From Fibrobacterota bacterium (GTDB lineage: Bacteria > Fibrobacterota > Fibrobacteria > UBA11236): 64,000 nt of DNA. Shown here in pieces: positions 35,185 through 45,887 of this stretch; the stretch's first letter is position 1; each line of letters opens with the position of its first letter. Under the pieces are notes generated by a model. The model was not told where the DNA came from, did no database searches, and saw only the letters and a list, made by a program, of their open reading frames with translations. The position numbers and the translations under genes are program-made. The stretch spans positions 1 to 64,000 of the forward strand of contig JAEKLQ010000054.1 of NCBI GenBank assembly GCA_019509785.1. The letters run 5' to 3'.

Positions 35185-36138
35185 CTGAGCTATTTACCGT
35201 TACGGCATGCGGCCATTGGCCTGCTTGCCTTGGCCACGTCCTCCCGTGCCTTTGACCTATTCCTATCCGCTTCCGAAGGCTATACCCATTACGATGCCAA
35301 GGATTTCAATCGCGTTCTCCTTCTCATGGAGAAGACCACCAAGGAAAAGGGATTCAATCCGTACGACGTACGCCAGTTCAACGGGCATCCCCAGAACGCC
35401 CTGGTATTGGGCGCGAAGCAAGGGCCTTGGAGCCTTGGGTTGGAAGCGGAATTCTGGGTGGAAACCTTCGGGCAAAGCGAAGTCCCCTTCGATCTGGAAG
35501 AGGCGGAACGTAATTACCGCGTGACTTGCGCGGACTTGCGCGACCCCAATTATAAGCCATCCAGTTTGTACGGTTGTATCGAGGCGCAAGAGGTCTTCGA
35601 CTTCCTTCCCATTACCTTGCAATTATCTTACTCGCGCCAGCCCTGGCGATGGCTGAGGGTGGGCGCGGGTTATGGGTTAGGCGTGCTCGCGGGTTCGGCC
35701 CATATCGAAATGACGGCCAAGTACTACGGCGCCGGCGCCGCTCCCGATGATCATATCCGTTTCGATATCTGGCCCGGCATCAACCCCGTGCAGAAGGCGT
35801 TCCTCGATCTGGAATACCTGCCGACCTTCGCCAGCTGGGTGGGACTCGACTGGCGCACCGGTTGGCGCATTTCCAACGTGCAGGGGCTGACCTTGCGGAA
35901 CCAGCAGGGAGACTCGAAAATCTTCAAAAGCGTATTCCCGGACGCCAACAACGGGGCGCACATGTACTTCGAATCCTTCACGGCCAATCCCGATGATGAT
36001 AAGATCTACGTAGGCACCGAAGAGCAGGCGAAGGCCAAGGCCCAAGCGGCGCCCAATACCCGCTTCCATCTCGTGAACGGGGATTTCACCGGCTGGTTCG
36101 TGGCCCTGAAGCTCAATTTCTATTGGAGGGACATATGA
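35185..36138 (+). CDS. Exported, probable outer-membrane beta-barrel protein; apparent CTG start
   Basis: 317 residues. CTG 35185 is chosen because a strong GGGAGGA site lies exactly 6 bp upstream (35172-35178) and the reading begins a complete signal peptide (SYLPLRHAAIGLLALATSSRA, cleaved before FDLF). ATG is absent in frame here; the next in-frame start, TTG 35230, has no site and would cut the signal peptide. Mature strands alternate aromatic and polar residues (LGLEAEFWVET, ITLQLSYSRQPWRWLRVGAGYGLG, VGLDWRTGWRIS) and the chain ends FVALKLNFYWRDI with aromatic residues, as barrel proteins do. Its stop overlaps the next start by 4 bp. Confidence 0.72.
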   Translation: MSYLPLRHAAIGLLALATSSRAFDLFLSASEGYTHYDAKDFNRVLLLMEKTTKEKGFNPYDVRQFNGHPQNALVLGAKQGPWSLGLEAEFWVETFGQSEVPFDLEEAERNYRVTCADLRDPNYKPSSLYGCIEAQEVFDFLPITLQLSYSRQPWRWLRVGAGYGLGVLAGSAHIEMTAKYYGAGAAPDDHIRFDIWPGINPVQKAFLDLEYLPTFASWVGLDWRTGWRISNVQGLTLRNQQGDSKIFKSVFPDANNGAHMYFESFTANPDDDKIYVGTEEQAKAKAQAAPNTRFHLVNGDFTGWFVALKLNFYWRDI

Positions 36139-37271
36139 CCCCGGTCCGCAACCGCAAAGATCCCATCCATGCCGTGGCGATCAAGGCCGGGGTGGCGTTG
36201 GCCCTGGCATTACTGGCCATCGCCTGCTCCAAGGTCCAGTCGGATTTCGGCAGCACCGGCGCGGTAGTCCCCAAAGACACCGTGGCCCTCTCGGCCGCTT
36301 CTCCTGCCGATACCTTACGAATGGCCACCTTGAACATGTGCGTCGGCTTTCCCGTGTCGCAACTGGTCTTCACCGACATGGCCGTGCCCGAAACCGCGTA
36401 CGCGGCCCTTACCAAGCTCTACGACCGCTATCTCCAGACGCGGGCCAAGGATCGCATGAAAGGGATGGCGCACGCTATCGACTCCCTGCATCTCGACGTC
36501 GTCGGCCTCCAGGAAGTGCTTTACTTCAAGCGCAATGGCGTGCTGATCGACGACTACCTCCAGGAATTGGTCGATTCCATCAAGGCCGATGGAGGCCCGG
36601 CCTATATCGTCTATCCGATCCCGCTCAACGATACGGTTCTCACCGGGAGCAAGGGCGACAGTTCCATCCGCATCGATTTCCATGAAGGCAACGCTCTGCT
36701 CATCAATCCCGCCTTCAATATCCTTGAGAAGGACAGCCTGCGGTATTTCAACGTCTTCCGGTTATCATCGGACAATCCCACCGAATCCATCCGCGCCCTG
36801 GGGTACGCGAAATTCCGAACCCCCAAAGGCGTCACCTGGCAGGTCTATACCACCCATCTCGAAGTCTTCGAGGACGTGAGCAGCAATCAAGCGGCGGAGC
36901 TGGTGAAATTCCAGCAAGCCGAGCAAGTAAAAGATTCCAGAGGAAAGACTGCCGTGGCGCAGGTGGTGCTGGGCGATTTCAACATCGATCCGGGAAGCGG
37001 CGCCCACCGCATCCTCACGGACGCCGGATTTTCGGATACCTACGATTCCACCGTGGAAGCCGACGGTAGTTCTTGCTGCGTGGCGTCCAGCGCGCTCTGG
37101 GATACCACGGCCGGCTGGTCCACCCGGCGCATCGATTTCATCATGGCGCGCCATTGGGTCAAGACCGTGGAACATGCTACCGCCCTGCACGGCCCTTTCA
37201 CCGCCGGGAATGGAACGCGGCTGTTAGCCACCGATCATCGCATGGTGCGGGCGGTGCTGGTGGCGCAGTGA
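36135..37271 (+). CDS. Lipoprotein of the endonuclease/exonuclease/phosphatase (EEP) fold
   Basis: 378 residues from ATG 36135, which overlaps the upstream stop (ATGA). The hydrophobic start ends in lipobox LAIAC, so Cys31 should be lipidated. The EEP active site is complete: Asn66 (TLNMC), Glu127 (VGLQEV), His241 (TTHLEV), Asp281/Asn283 (LGDFNIDPG) and Asp367/His368 (ATDHRMV). Family members include DNase I-like nucleases, sphingomyelinases and inositol phosphatases, so the substrate could be extracellular DNA or a phospholipid headgroup. It sits between a likely outer-membrane protein and a PD-(D/E)XK protein. Confidence 0.85.
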   Translation: MTPVRNRKDPIHAVAIKAGVALALALLAIACSKVQSDFGSTGAVVPKDTVALSAASPADTLRMATLNMCVGFPVSQLVFTDMAVPETAYAALTKLYDRYLQTRAKDRMKGMAHAIDSLHLDVVGLQEVLYFKRNGVLIDDYLQELVDSIKADGGPAYIVYPIPLNDTVLTGSKGDSSIRIDFHEGNALLINPAFNILEKDSLRYFNVFRLSSDNPTESIRALGYAKFRTPKGVTWQVYTTHLEVFEDVSSNQAAELVKFQQAEQVKDSRGKTAVAQVVLGDFNIDPGSGAHRILTDAGFSDTYDSTVEADGSSCCVASSALWDTTAGWSTRRIDFIMARHWVKTVEHATALHGPFTAGNGTRLLATDHRMVRAVLVAQ

Positions 37272-37702
37272 CATCCGATCCGGGGGAAGATGCGGAAGGA
37301 TTATTCGATCCCATCCGCAAGCGCCGGGTGGCCGCCACCCCGGAAGAACGGGTTCGTCAGGCGGTGATCCGTTATCTCGTGGATACGGTAGGCGTGCCGG
37401 CGAATCTCATCGGAGTGGAGTTTTCCCTGGCGAATTTGGAACCGGGCAACTTCCATCGCGTGGACGTGGTGGCCTGGCGGCCGGGGGAAGGCCAGCTTGC
37501 CCCATGGCTACTGGTGGAATGCAAAGAGCCTGGGTGTCGCATCGACGATGATGTGGCCTGGCAGGCGGCCGGATATCTGAAACGGATTCCCTGCCGCTAC
37601 GTGATGTTGACGAACGGAAAGGTTACGCGCGTGCTTGAGCGCGAGGGAGAAGGATACGTGATAACGGCTGGGCTGCCGTACTTTCCTCCATCCCATCCCT
37701 GA
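37268..37702 (+). CDS. Stand-alone PD-(D/E)XK protein similar to type I restriction HsdR N-terminus
   Basis: 144 residues from GTG 37268, which overlaps the EEP stop (GTGA). The core ERVRQAVIRYLVDTVGVPANLIGVEFSL, then HRVDVVAW (Asp66) and WLLVECKEP (Glu84, Lys86), match the nuclease domain at the head of HsdR and related small proteins. Downstream residues AWQAAGYLKRIPCRYVMLTNG are also typical. Unlike HsdR it has no helicase domains. No signal peptide, so cytoplasmic. The coupling to two exported proteins is unusual. Confidence 0.82.
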   Translation: MTSDPGEDAEGLFDPIRKRRVAATPEERVRQAVIRYLVDTVGVPANLIGVEFSLANLEPGNFHRVDVVAWRPGEGQLAPWLLVECKEPGCRIDDDVAWQAAGYLKRIPCRYVMLTNGKVTRVLEREGEGYVITAGLPYFPPSHP

Positions 37703-37727
37703 AAACCCGAGGGATGCTTTCCGATCG

Positions 37728-39638
<1,911 letters not shown>

Positions 39639-39755
39639 CGTCCTCGCCTTGCCCAGGTACCCGTTCGCCGCACCCGTTCCAGGCGCGGCGCGAAAGCGGG
39701 AAATTTACAATATGCGCCCGGGGATGGCAGGGTTTCGGGGCTGTTGCGGGGTGCG

Positions 39756-40799
39756 CTATTCCAACCCGTCGATCAACTCGCGGTGAAGCCTGTCGGCTAC
39801 TTCCCAACCGGGAAGGGCTTCGCGGGCCGGAAGGGGCTTTTGCTTCAGCCAAGCCGCCAGGCGTTCCCAACCGCGGTTCCCGCCATAGCCGATGCGGAGG
39901 ATGTTAACCGGCGATCCGTAAATACGGTTCGCGCGCAATCTCGGCTCCTTGGCATTCCGAGGGGCGAAGTCCTTTTGCATTCGCAGGACCGGATGCCAGA
40001 GCAGCTCATTCAGGGGTTCGCGCAATGCCGGCGCCTCCGGCCAGGCGTCGATAGCCCGATCCAAGGTTTCCAGTCGCCCCATGCGACGTTGGCGATAGAG
40101 TAAATCATCGCCTTTCCAGTTCCAGTCGTCTTCCGGAGGCCCGACCAGGTAAGCAGCCGGCCCGCGCATATCCGCAAGCAGTTCCAATCGGTTGAAAGCG
40201 GCGCAGCCGAAAAGCTTGGGTAGACCGAGCAGGAGCTTCCCCGGGAAAAGGCGGAAATCGGGCGCGGGGGATTCCGGCACGATCGCCAGAGGCTGAAACA
40301 AGAATAGCCGGGAGCCGGATTGCGAAGACCCGTCCTCGACCCCGTCCATCCGGCAACCCGGAAGCAGGCTACGCATCAGTTCGGGCAATCCCGCCAGCAG
40401 CCAGGCATGTGGGTCCGTCGGGGGAGTCCCGGAGATCGGAGAGGGCATGGCGCGCATCACCCAGTCCGGGTCCAAGGGCGGCCCGCCGCCCGGTCCATGG
40501 TTGATGAGCTGGAAGAGGCGATCGACGCGAACGCTCTTGCCCTCTAGGAATGCCTCCAGATCCGCGAGGACGGACCAGAAGTAGGGAACCGGGAGCTTGG
40601 CGCGGCCTTCCCACAGATAACGCAGGAAATTCTTTTGCGGCAAGGGGCCGCGGAACAAGGTGAAGGGATGGCGCGACCAGAATTCCAGTACCTCCTTGCG
40701 CGGAAGCTCGGTTAACAGTGCGGCGTGCAACGCTTTCAATAAATCGGCGCGCATCCAGGCTTGGGTCGAGAAGCGGAGATGAAGCGCGGGACTTTCCAT
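39756..40799 (-). CDS. Unknown soluble protein
   Basis: 347 residues from ATG 40799, behind a good AAGGGG site. Mixed alpha/beta composition with many Leu, Pro and Trp; no signal peptide, membrane helix or catalytic motif stands out. Recognisable stretches include FTLFRGPLPQKNFLRYLWEG, the NHGPGGGPPLDPDW loop and SPVNILRIGYGGNRGWERL. It is divergent from a small XRE regulator with inverted repeats in the shared 170-bp gap, so it may be that regulator's target. Confidence 0.7.
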   Translation of the reverse strand: MESPALHLRFSTQAWMRADLLKALHAALLTELPRKEVLEFWSRHPFTLFRGPLPQKNFLRYLWEGRAKLPVPYFWSVLADLEAFLEGKSVRVDRLFQLINHGPGGGPPLDPDWVMRAMPSPISGTPPTDPHAWLLAGLPELMRSLLPGCRMDGVEDGSSQSGSRLFLFQPLAIVPESPAPDFRLFPGKLLLGLPKLFGCAAFNRLELLADMRGPAAYLVGPPEDDWNWKGDDLLYRQRRMGRLETLDRAIDAWPEAPALREPLNELLWHPVLRMQKDFAPRNAKEPRLRANRIYGSPVNILRIGYGGNRGWERLAAWLKQKPLPAREALPGWEVADRLHRELIDGLE

Positions 40800-40851
40800 G
40801 GATCCCCTTTTGATGCGGATGGGTGCGGATAGGGACGCGAATAGCTCGGAG

Positions 40852-40892
40852 GTTTCCTACAAGAAACATGAAAATAGTTTCCCGTAGGAAAC
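40852..40892. promoter_or_regulatory. Inverted-repeat operator candidate between the unknown gene and the XRE gene
   Basis: GTTTCCTAC (40852-40860) is the perfect reverse complement of GTAGGAAAC (40884-40892), separated by 23 bases. A second imperfect pair, CATGAAAATAG (40867-40877) and CTAGTTTTCATG (40912-40923), overlaps it. Their place in the divergent gap suggests an operator, perhaps for the XRE protein. Confidence 0.5.
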
Positions 40893-40969
40893 TCGGCGAG
40901 GAGATTTTTCCCTAGTTTTCATGCCGCTCTGCACCTCGCACAAAATGTGCGCGCAGGCTCCGTCGCAGC

Positions 40970-41260
40970 ATGAACCTCGATCCCTTCCAGAGCCTAGGCC
41001 AATCGATTAAACGGCAAATCGCCGCGAAGGGCTATGCGACCGTGGAGGTCTTCGCCCATGAGCACGCCATCCCCAAAGGCACCCTGAGCAAAATCGTGAA
41101 CGGGAAGGTGGACGCAAAGGTTTCCACCTTGCTGCGCATTTCCCAGGCGCTGGAGATCAGCATCTCCGAATTCTTCCCGACGCATCCCATGCCGGAAAGC
41201 TGGGTGATGGAACGGCCGTCAGCGGCCTACCGGGCCGGGAAGAAAAAGCGCCGCGGTTAG
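40970..41260 (+). CDS. Small XRE-type helix-turn-helix regulator
   Basis: 96 residues. The Cro/CI-type HTH spans about 8-62: LGQSIKRQIAAKG, FAHEHAIPKGTLSKIVNGK as the HTH, and KVSTLLRISQALEISISEFF as the closing helices. A short basic tail (RAGKKKRRG) follows. No toxin-like partner is adjacent in the same direction; the convergent DUF2461 gene ends 10 bp away. Autoregulation through the inverted repeats upstream is a reasonable guess. Confidence 0.85.
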   Translation: MNLDPFQSLGQSIKRQIAAKGYATVEVFAHEHAIPKGTLSKIVNGKVDAKVSTLLRISQALEISISEFFPTHPMPESWVMERPSAAYRAGKKKRRG

Positions 41261-41270
41261 CGAGAGTCCG

Positions 41271-41933
41271 CTAAGGTTCCAATACGTCGTTGAGGAAGCG
41301 GTTGAAAGGGACCAGCGCCTTGAAGGCCGCCGCTGCCTCTTTGACGAACGCGGGCTTTAGCAAATCGGCATCCTTGAGGGTTTTCATCGCCAGGAAATCC
41401 TTGTGCTTCAGCAATTCGATGTGGGGATGTTCCGGGGGATATCCCTGTGGGGCCTTCTTCAAGGTTTCGCCCGACATGGATCCGAATTGCTTCTTGAAGG
41501 CGGCTGCGTTGATGACCCCGCGGAAGAATTTCCCGTCCTCGGCGATGGCTTCCCGGATCGCTTTAAGCCAAGCGGCTTCGGGACGGTAGGCCCCTCCGCC
41601 GAGAAAGCAATTCCCGGGTTCCAGATGGAGATAGTATCCGGCCTTTTGCTGGAATTTCTTTTCCGCCACCCCGATATGCGCGCCCATGTTGGTCTTGTAA
41701 GGGGACTTGTCCTTCGAGAAGCGGGCGTCGCGGAAAATACGGAAGGTGCATTTCGCGGGATCGATATGCTCGATCGATTTGTCGAAGGCGGAAATCGCGC
41801 GGATCACTTCCCCGACCAGGGTTTCGAAATCCGCCTTCGCCGCCAGATAGCGCTCCTTATGGGCCTGGAACCAATCCCGATCGTTGTGCTTCTTCAAATC
41901 GATCAGGAACGCGAAAGTGGATTTGGACAACAT
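41271..41933 (-). CDS. DUF2461 (TIGR02453) family protein
   Basis: 220 residues from ATG 41933, with GGAGG 5 bp upstream; the open frame beyond that lacks similarity. Family features: [22 protein letters not shown] near the N-terminus, [24 protein letters not shown] in the centre and [22 protein letters not shown] after it. The function of this widespread family is unknown to me. Divergent from the GDPD gene across 128 bp. Confidence 0.92.
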   Translation of the reverse strand: MLSKSTFAFLIDLKKHNDRDWFQAHKERYLAAKADFETLVGEVIRAISAFDKSIEHIDPAKCTFRIFRDARFSKDKSPYKTNMGAHIGVAEKKFQQKAGYYLHLEPGNCFLGGGAYRPEAAWLKAIREAIAEDGKFFRGVINAAAFKKQFGSMSGETLKKAPQGYPPEHPHIELLKHKDFLAMKTLKDADLLKPAFVKEAAAAFKALVPFNRFLNDVLEP

Positions 41934-42061
41934 GGGGACCTCCGGCGGAAAAGGTAGTTCCGGAATGGAAGCGAAACATCCTTTCATCGGATCGGAGCGG
42001 GGCGGAAACCGGGATCGAATACGATGGCCGTAATTTACCGGCAACCCTAAAGGAGGATCCC

Positions 42062-43336
42062 ATGACGAAGATGAACACCGCGGCCGCCGCTTGCGGCGCC
42101 GCCCTCATCGCCTGCATTGCCGGCAAGCCCGGGTACGCCCACGACGAAAGGGAATGGGGCATGTCGCGCGAACGCGGACATGGCTACGAGGTGCAGGTCG
42201 GCGTGCGCCCGTACTACCTGATCAACAATATGGATGAGGGGCCTCTCAAGAAAAAGCTGCAATCTTGCGAGGACGATGAAAACCATGTCACCGGATTTTC
42301 CATCGGGCACCGTGGGGGCGGAACCCTCATGTTCCCCGAAGAGACCAAGGAATCGTACGAGGCGGGCGCGCGCATGGGAGCCGGCGTCCTGGAATGCGAC
42401 GTCACCTTCACCAAGGACCAGGAACTGGTGTGCCGGCACGATCAATGCGATCTCGCCACCACCACCAACGTCCTTACCATTCCGGCCTTGGCTTCCAAGT
42501 GCAGCGAGACCTTCAGCCCTTACGACCCGGCCACCGGCAGGCCGGCCTCGGCGAAGTGCTGTACCAGCGATTTTACCTTGGCCGAGTTCAAGTCCTTGTG
42601 CGGGAAGATGGACGGATTCAATCCCAAGGCCTCCACCCCGCAGGAGTTCCAGCAAGGAACGCCTGCCTTCCGTACCGATATGTACGCGACCTGCGGAACC
42701 GTGCTGAGCCATAAGGAAAGCATCCGCCTGATCGACAGCTTGGGCCGGAACTTCACGCCCGAGGTGAAGACTCCGGTGGTGAAGATGCCGTTCCAAGGAA
42801 CCTTCACCCAGGAAAAATTCGCCCAGAAGATGATCGACGAATATAAGGAAATGCGCATCGATCCCAAGCGGGTTTTCGCGCAATCCTTCCTGTACGACGA
42901 CATCAAGTACTTCATTCGGTATGAGCCCAAATTCGGAAAGCAGGCGGTATTCCTCGATGCCCTGGTGGACTCCGCCGACGGATACAACCGTAGCCTGGCG
43001 CGCTTGCCCTCGTTGGTGAAGGATGGCGTGCGCATCGTGGCCCCGCCGACCTGGGTGCTGGTGAAACTGGATGCCAACGGCAAAATCGTACCCTCGGAAT
43101 GGGCCATGAAGGCCAAGTCGCTGGGCTTGGACATCATCACTTGGACCTTGGAACGGTCCGGTCCCTTGGCCACCGGAGGCGGCTATTACTACCAGTCGTT
43201 GGCTCCCGCAATCAATAACGATGGCGATGAGTTCGCGATGTTGGACGTGCTGGCCCGCAAGGTGGGCATTCTCGGGGTGTTCTCGGATTGGGCGGGAACC
43301 GTGACGTACTATGCAAATTGCATGGGATTGAAATAA
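42062..43336 (+). CDS. Exported glycerophosphodiester phosphodiesterase
   Basis: Hydrolyses glycerophosphodiesters such as deacylated phospholipids to sn-glycerol 3-phosphate and an alcohol. 424 residues with a signal peptide (about 1-27, [21 protein letters not shown]). The GDPD barrel starts [23 protein letters not shown], followed by [17 protein letters not shown] with the metal-binding Glu/Asp and the second His. Several Cys pairs ([24 protein letters not shown]) sit in an insertion and may form disulfides in the periplasm. Ribosome site AAAGGAGG is near perfect. Confidence 0.92.
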   Translation: MTKMNTAAAACGAALIACIAGKPGYAHDEREWGMSRERGHGYEVQVGVRPYYLINNMDEGPLKKKLQSCEDDENHVTGFSIGHRGGGTLMFPEETKESYEAGARMGAGVLECDVTFTKDQELVCRHDQCDLATTTNVLTIPALASKCSETFSPYDPATGRPASAKCCTSDFTLAEFKSLCGKMDGFNPKASTPQEFQQGTPAFRTDMYATCGTVLSHKESIRLIDSLGRNFTPEVKTPVVKMPFQGTFTQEKFAQKMIDEYKEMRIDPKRVFAQSFLYDDIKYFIRYEPKFGKQAVFLDALVDSADGYNRSLARLPSLVKDGVRIVAPPTWVLVKLDANGKIVPSEWAMKAKSLGLDIITWTLERSGPLATGGGYYYQSLAPAINNDGDEFAMLDVLARKVGILGVFSDWAGTVTYYANCMGLK

Positions 43337-43662
43337 CGGATGTCCCTGAAACGCGTCGCTTCGGGGTGGCAAGGCCCCGGAGTGCGGCGTGCGATTAGGG
43401 CGCGTGGATCGAAGCGATAAAGGCGCAACCCATCGCCATTAATATGAAAGGTAAGCGCCGGTAAGCAGCGGAATACGGCAGCGCTTCCCGCTGGAAACGC
43501 CCTGCAAGCCCGCAATGGAGGGGTTTCCAGGGCGTTGCATCTTGGAGGTGCGGAACCGGATTCGGGCAAGGCGGAGTAAAATACCAGCGAAGGATCCGGA
43601 ATATCCTACTCAGGCATGGATCCCTGCGGTTACTTTATCGGAGACTTCCGCATGGGGTTTCC
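43337..43662. other. 326-bp gap between GDPD and the secreted-protein operon
   Basis: No coding region is supported. One hairpin is clear: AACGCCCTG (43496-43504) with CAGGGCGTT (43528-43536), 9 bp around a 23-base loop, without a T-run. A competing pairing GGAAAC/GTTTCC overlaps it. The right end should hold the promoter of the 43663 operon, but no convincing elements were recognised. Confidence 0.5.
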
Positions 43663-44070
43663 ATGACCCGTTTCCTCATATGCACCCTGTTGGCCGCCAT
43701 GGCTCTCTCCGCCGAACCGCCGCCGCCTTTATTTTCTTTCGCGGCCGATTCGCTTACCGCGACGGTCACCCGTATCGGCGGGAAAGCGCCCGACCAAACG
43801 GATTCTCTTCTCCGCGCACTTCCATGCGATTCCGCGGCGGACACGGTCGCCTCCGGGCCGGTCGCCTGGTTCGAAGTGGAAGTGAATGACACAAGGGCCG
43901 GAACCGATGTCCGCTTCCCCGTGGACGAGCGTGCTTTGCGCCGTGGATTGCGAATCGTCTGCCAGGAGAAGGGAGCGCCGTCCCCCGTCCATGTCGCTAC
44001 CGTGCTCAGGGCCATGGCATCCAAGATGCGTGTGCGCATGCGCCCACCCTCGGCGGGGAGCGGTAAATGA
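43663..44070 (+). CDS. Small secreted protein, unknown
   Basis: 135 residues. Signal peptide about 1-17 (TRFLICTLLAAMALSA) with cleavage before EPPPP. The mature part is a single small domain with two cysteines (ALPCDSAAD and LRIVCQEKG) that could pair. VAWFEVEVNDTRAG and DVRFPVDERALRRGLRIV look like strands of a beta sandwich. Stop overlaps the next start (ATGA), so it is translationally coupled to the 604-residue protein. Confidence 0.7.
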   Translation: MTRFLICTLLAAMALSAEPPPPLFSFAADSLTATVTRIGGKAPDQTDSLLRALPCDSAADTVASGPVAWFEVEVNDTRAGTDVRFPVDERALRRGLRIVCQEKGAPSPVHVATVLRAMASKMRVRMRPPSAGSGK

Positions 44071-45881
44071 CGGCGGCGTACCGGAGGGACTTAGTGGTCG
44101 CCCTACTCTTCGCGGTCCTCCTGGCGGTCCCGGCTTCGGTCCGGGCTTTCTCTTATCCGGCGCTGGACACGACGTCCCATTGGACCTTGCAGGATTGGGG
44201 GGCCGATGCCGAATTGGGCTTCCACGTCCGGGGCGCCTCCAAGCGGGTATGGACCGCTCCGGGCCAGGCGGAGGAAAAGACCGTGTTCTACGACCTCGCC
44301 TGCGTCGGCGTGGAGTTTGACGGGACCCGTTACCCGTTGGGTCCTCTGCAATTCCAAGGGCAGTTCGAAGGCGATGGGTACATCGCCCGTTACGGTTTCT
44401 TCCAGGTTACCCCCGGGACCGAGATAGGCGCGATCCTGTATCTCTACGACGACGGCAAATTCCGGTTCACGGGGTTCCTATCGGGAGCGGACGTGGGATT
44501 AATCGGATCCTGGCGGATGATAGTGCGGGCCGACTACGATATGGCCGGGTCGGGGAATGATCTCGCCGAATTCGCCTGGTCGGGAGCTTCGGAGGGACGT
44601 TCCTTAAGCCCGCCGCAATACCCGGACCGGGAAGCGGCCGACGGCGAGCTGGATTTCGTTCCCGGCGGCCCGGCCTATTGGGCGGCTTCCGCGCACGAGA
44701 TCACGGTCGCATATCCCGCCATGCCGCCTGCCACGGACCATGGCGTCGAGAACGCCGGCTTCGCCCGCCTCTTCGACGGCGACCACCCCCGTTTCGGCCT
44801 GGTGCTCTGGGGGGACGCCGCCACCTCGGTGACGGCGACCTTCAAGGCCTACTCCGCGTACGACGGCAATCCGGAACCCGCTCCGGACGTTTCCGAAATC
44901 CTCCAGATCACCGATGAGACCGCCGATTACCCGCGCTACGCCGTGGCGGGGCGGGACCAGATGATTTTCCTGTCCCTGGGCGCGGCGGGCCCGTGGAACG
45001 CCTGCGAGTTGTCGGGCAAGCTTTTCCAACGCCCGGCATCCCGGCCCTTGGCGGTTACGGTGCGGCAGCACCCTCCGGAGTACATGGGGGGATGGTCATT
45101 CGATCCGGACAGTCCCCTGCGTGTTACGGGGGACGGCGCCCGCACCTTCCGTAACGCCTTGGCCGACCTGGCCGGGCCCGATGACCTGACGTTGAACCGC
45201 AGCGGCGATAACGGCATTCTCTACCTTCCCTTCGACGGCTACGCCGATCCGGGTCAAGCCGTGACCGAGGCCCAATTGCATGACCTGATGACGGCCACGC
45301 GGGATTACGGGACCGCTTCCCTGGAAAACGTACGCGATTGGCGGCTGGATCTTTTCGTGGTGGATTGGACCCTGCAAGGCGAGCCGGACGTATGGGAGGC
45401 GATGTTCGATTACGGGGACGCCGACGGCAACGGGATTTCCCGGGAAGGGGCCGCCGTATTCTGGCCGGCGCTGGACGGGCGCGGGGAGGATTGGCGCGGC
45501 CGCCAAGCGGTCTTGAGCGCGCTCCATGGCGTCGGTTTGGCCTTGAACATGCATCCATCCTGGGGCGCATGCCCCAGCGCCGGTTTCTGCTGGAACGATG
45601 CTTCGGCTTGCGGCGGGGTCCGGTGCGGCGATGCTTGTCCTTCCGGCGTTTCGGGATGCCGTTATGAGGCCTACGATTGCGCCCGGGAATGCTCGGACGG
45701 CAGCATCATGAGCCTTACGGACGTCGATCACAACACCCTCCGGTTCAATTCCTCGCCCGCCGCCGGCTCGGCGCACTCCGAACTGGACTGGTACCAGCTC
45801 GCGCCGGAGGCCTGGGCCAAGCCCGGCCGCTTCGGCATCGGGCCCGTTTCCGGCCCCATGCCCTCCTTCTACGCGGAGTAG
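44067..45881 (+). CDS. Large secreted protein with a degenerate metzincin-like motif
   Basis: 604 residues with a signal peptide (about 1-27, LVVALLFAVLLAVPASVRA). The N-terminal ~350 residues look like beta domains (YGFFQVTPGTEIGAILYLYDDGKF). A calcium-loop-like DADGNGIS lies near residue 450. At 487-499 HGVGLALNMHPSW aligns position by position with metalloprotease helices of the HELGHALNxxHSW type, except that the catalytic Glu is Gly488 and the second His is Leu491. A Met-turn-like SIMSLTDVDHNTLRF follows a Cys-rich segment, as in metzincins. If so it is an inactive relative. Second gene of a three-gene operon. Confidence 0.7.
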   Translation: MTAAYRRDLVVALLFAVLLAVPASVRAFSYPALDTTSHWTLQDWGADAELGFHVRGASKRVWTAPGQAEEKTVFYDLACVGVEFDGTRYPLGPLQFQGQFEGDGYIARYGFFQVTPGTEIGAILYLYDDGKFRFTGFLSGADVGLIGSWRMIVRADYDMAGSGNDLAEFAWSGASEGRSLSPPQYPDREAADGELDFVPGGPAYWAASAHEITVAYPAMPPATDHGVENAGFARLFDGDHPRFGLVLWGDAATSVTATFKAYSAYDGNPEPAPDVSEILQITDETADYPRYAVAGRDQMIFLSLGAAGPWNACELSGKLFQRPASRPLAVTVRQHPPEYMGGWSFDPDSPLRVTGDGARTFRNALADLAGPDDLTLNRSGDNGILYLPFDGYADPGQAVTEAQLHDLMTATRDYGTASLENVRDWRLDLFVVDWTLQGEPDVWEAMFDYGDADGNGISREGAAVFWPALDGRGEDWRGRQAVLSALHGVGLALNMHPSWGACPSAGFCWNDASACGGVRCGDACPSGVSGCRYEAYDCARECSDGSIMSLTDVDHNTLRFNSSPAAGSAHSELDWYQLAPEAWAKPGRFGIGPVSGPMPSFYAE

Positions 45882-45887
45882 GCGCCC

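Noticed and set aside
37268-37702. Complete type I restriction system at the HsdR-like gene
   Set aside because: No HsdM, HsdS or helicase domains follow; the next gene is speA on the other strand.
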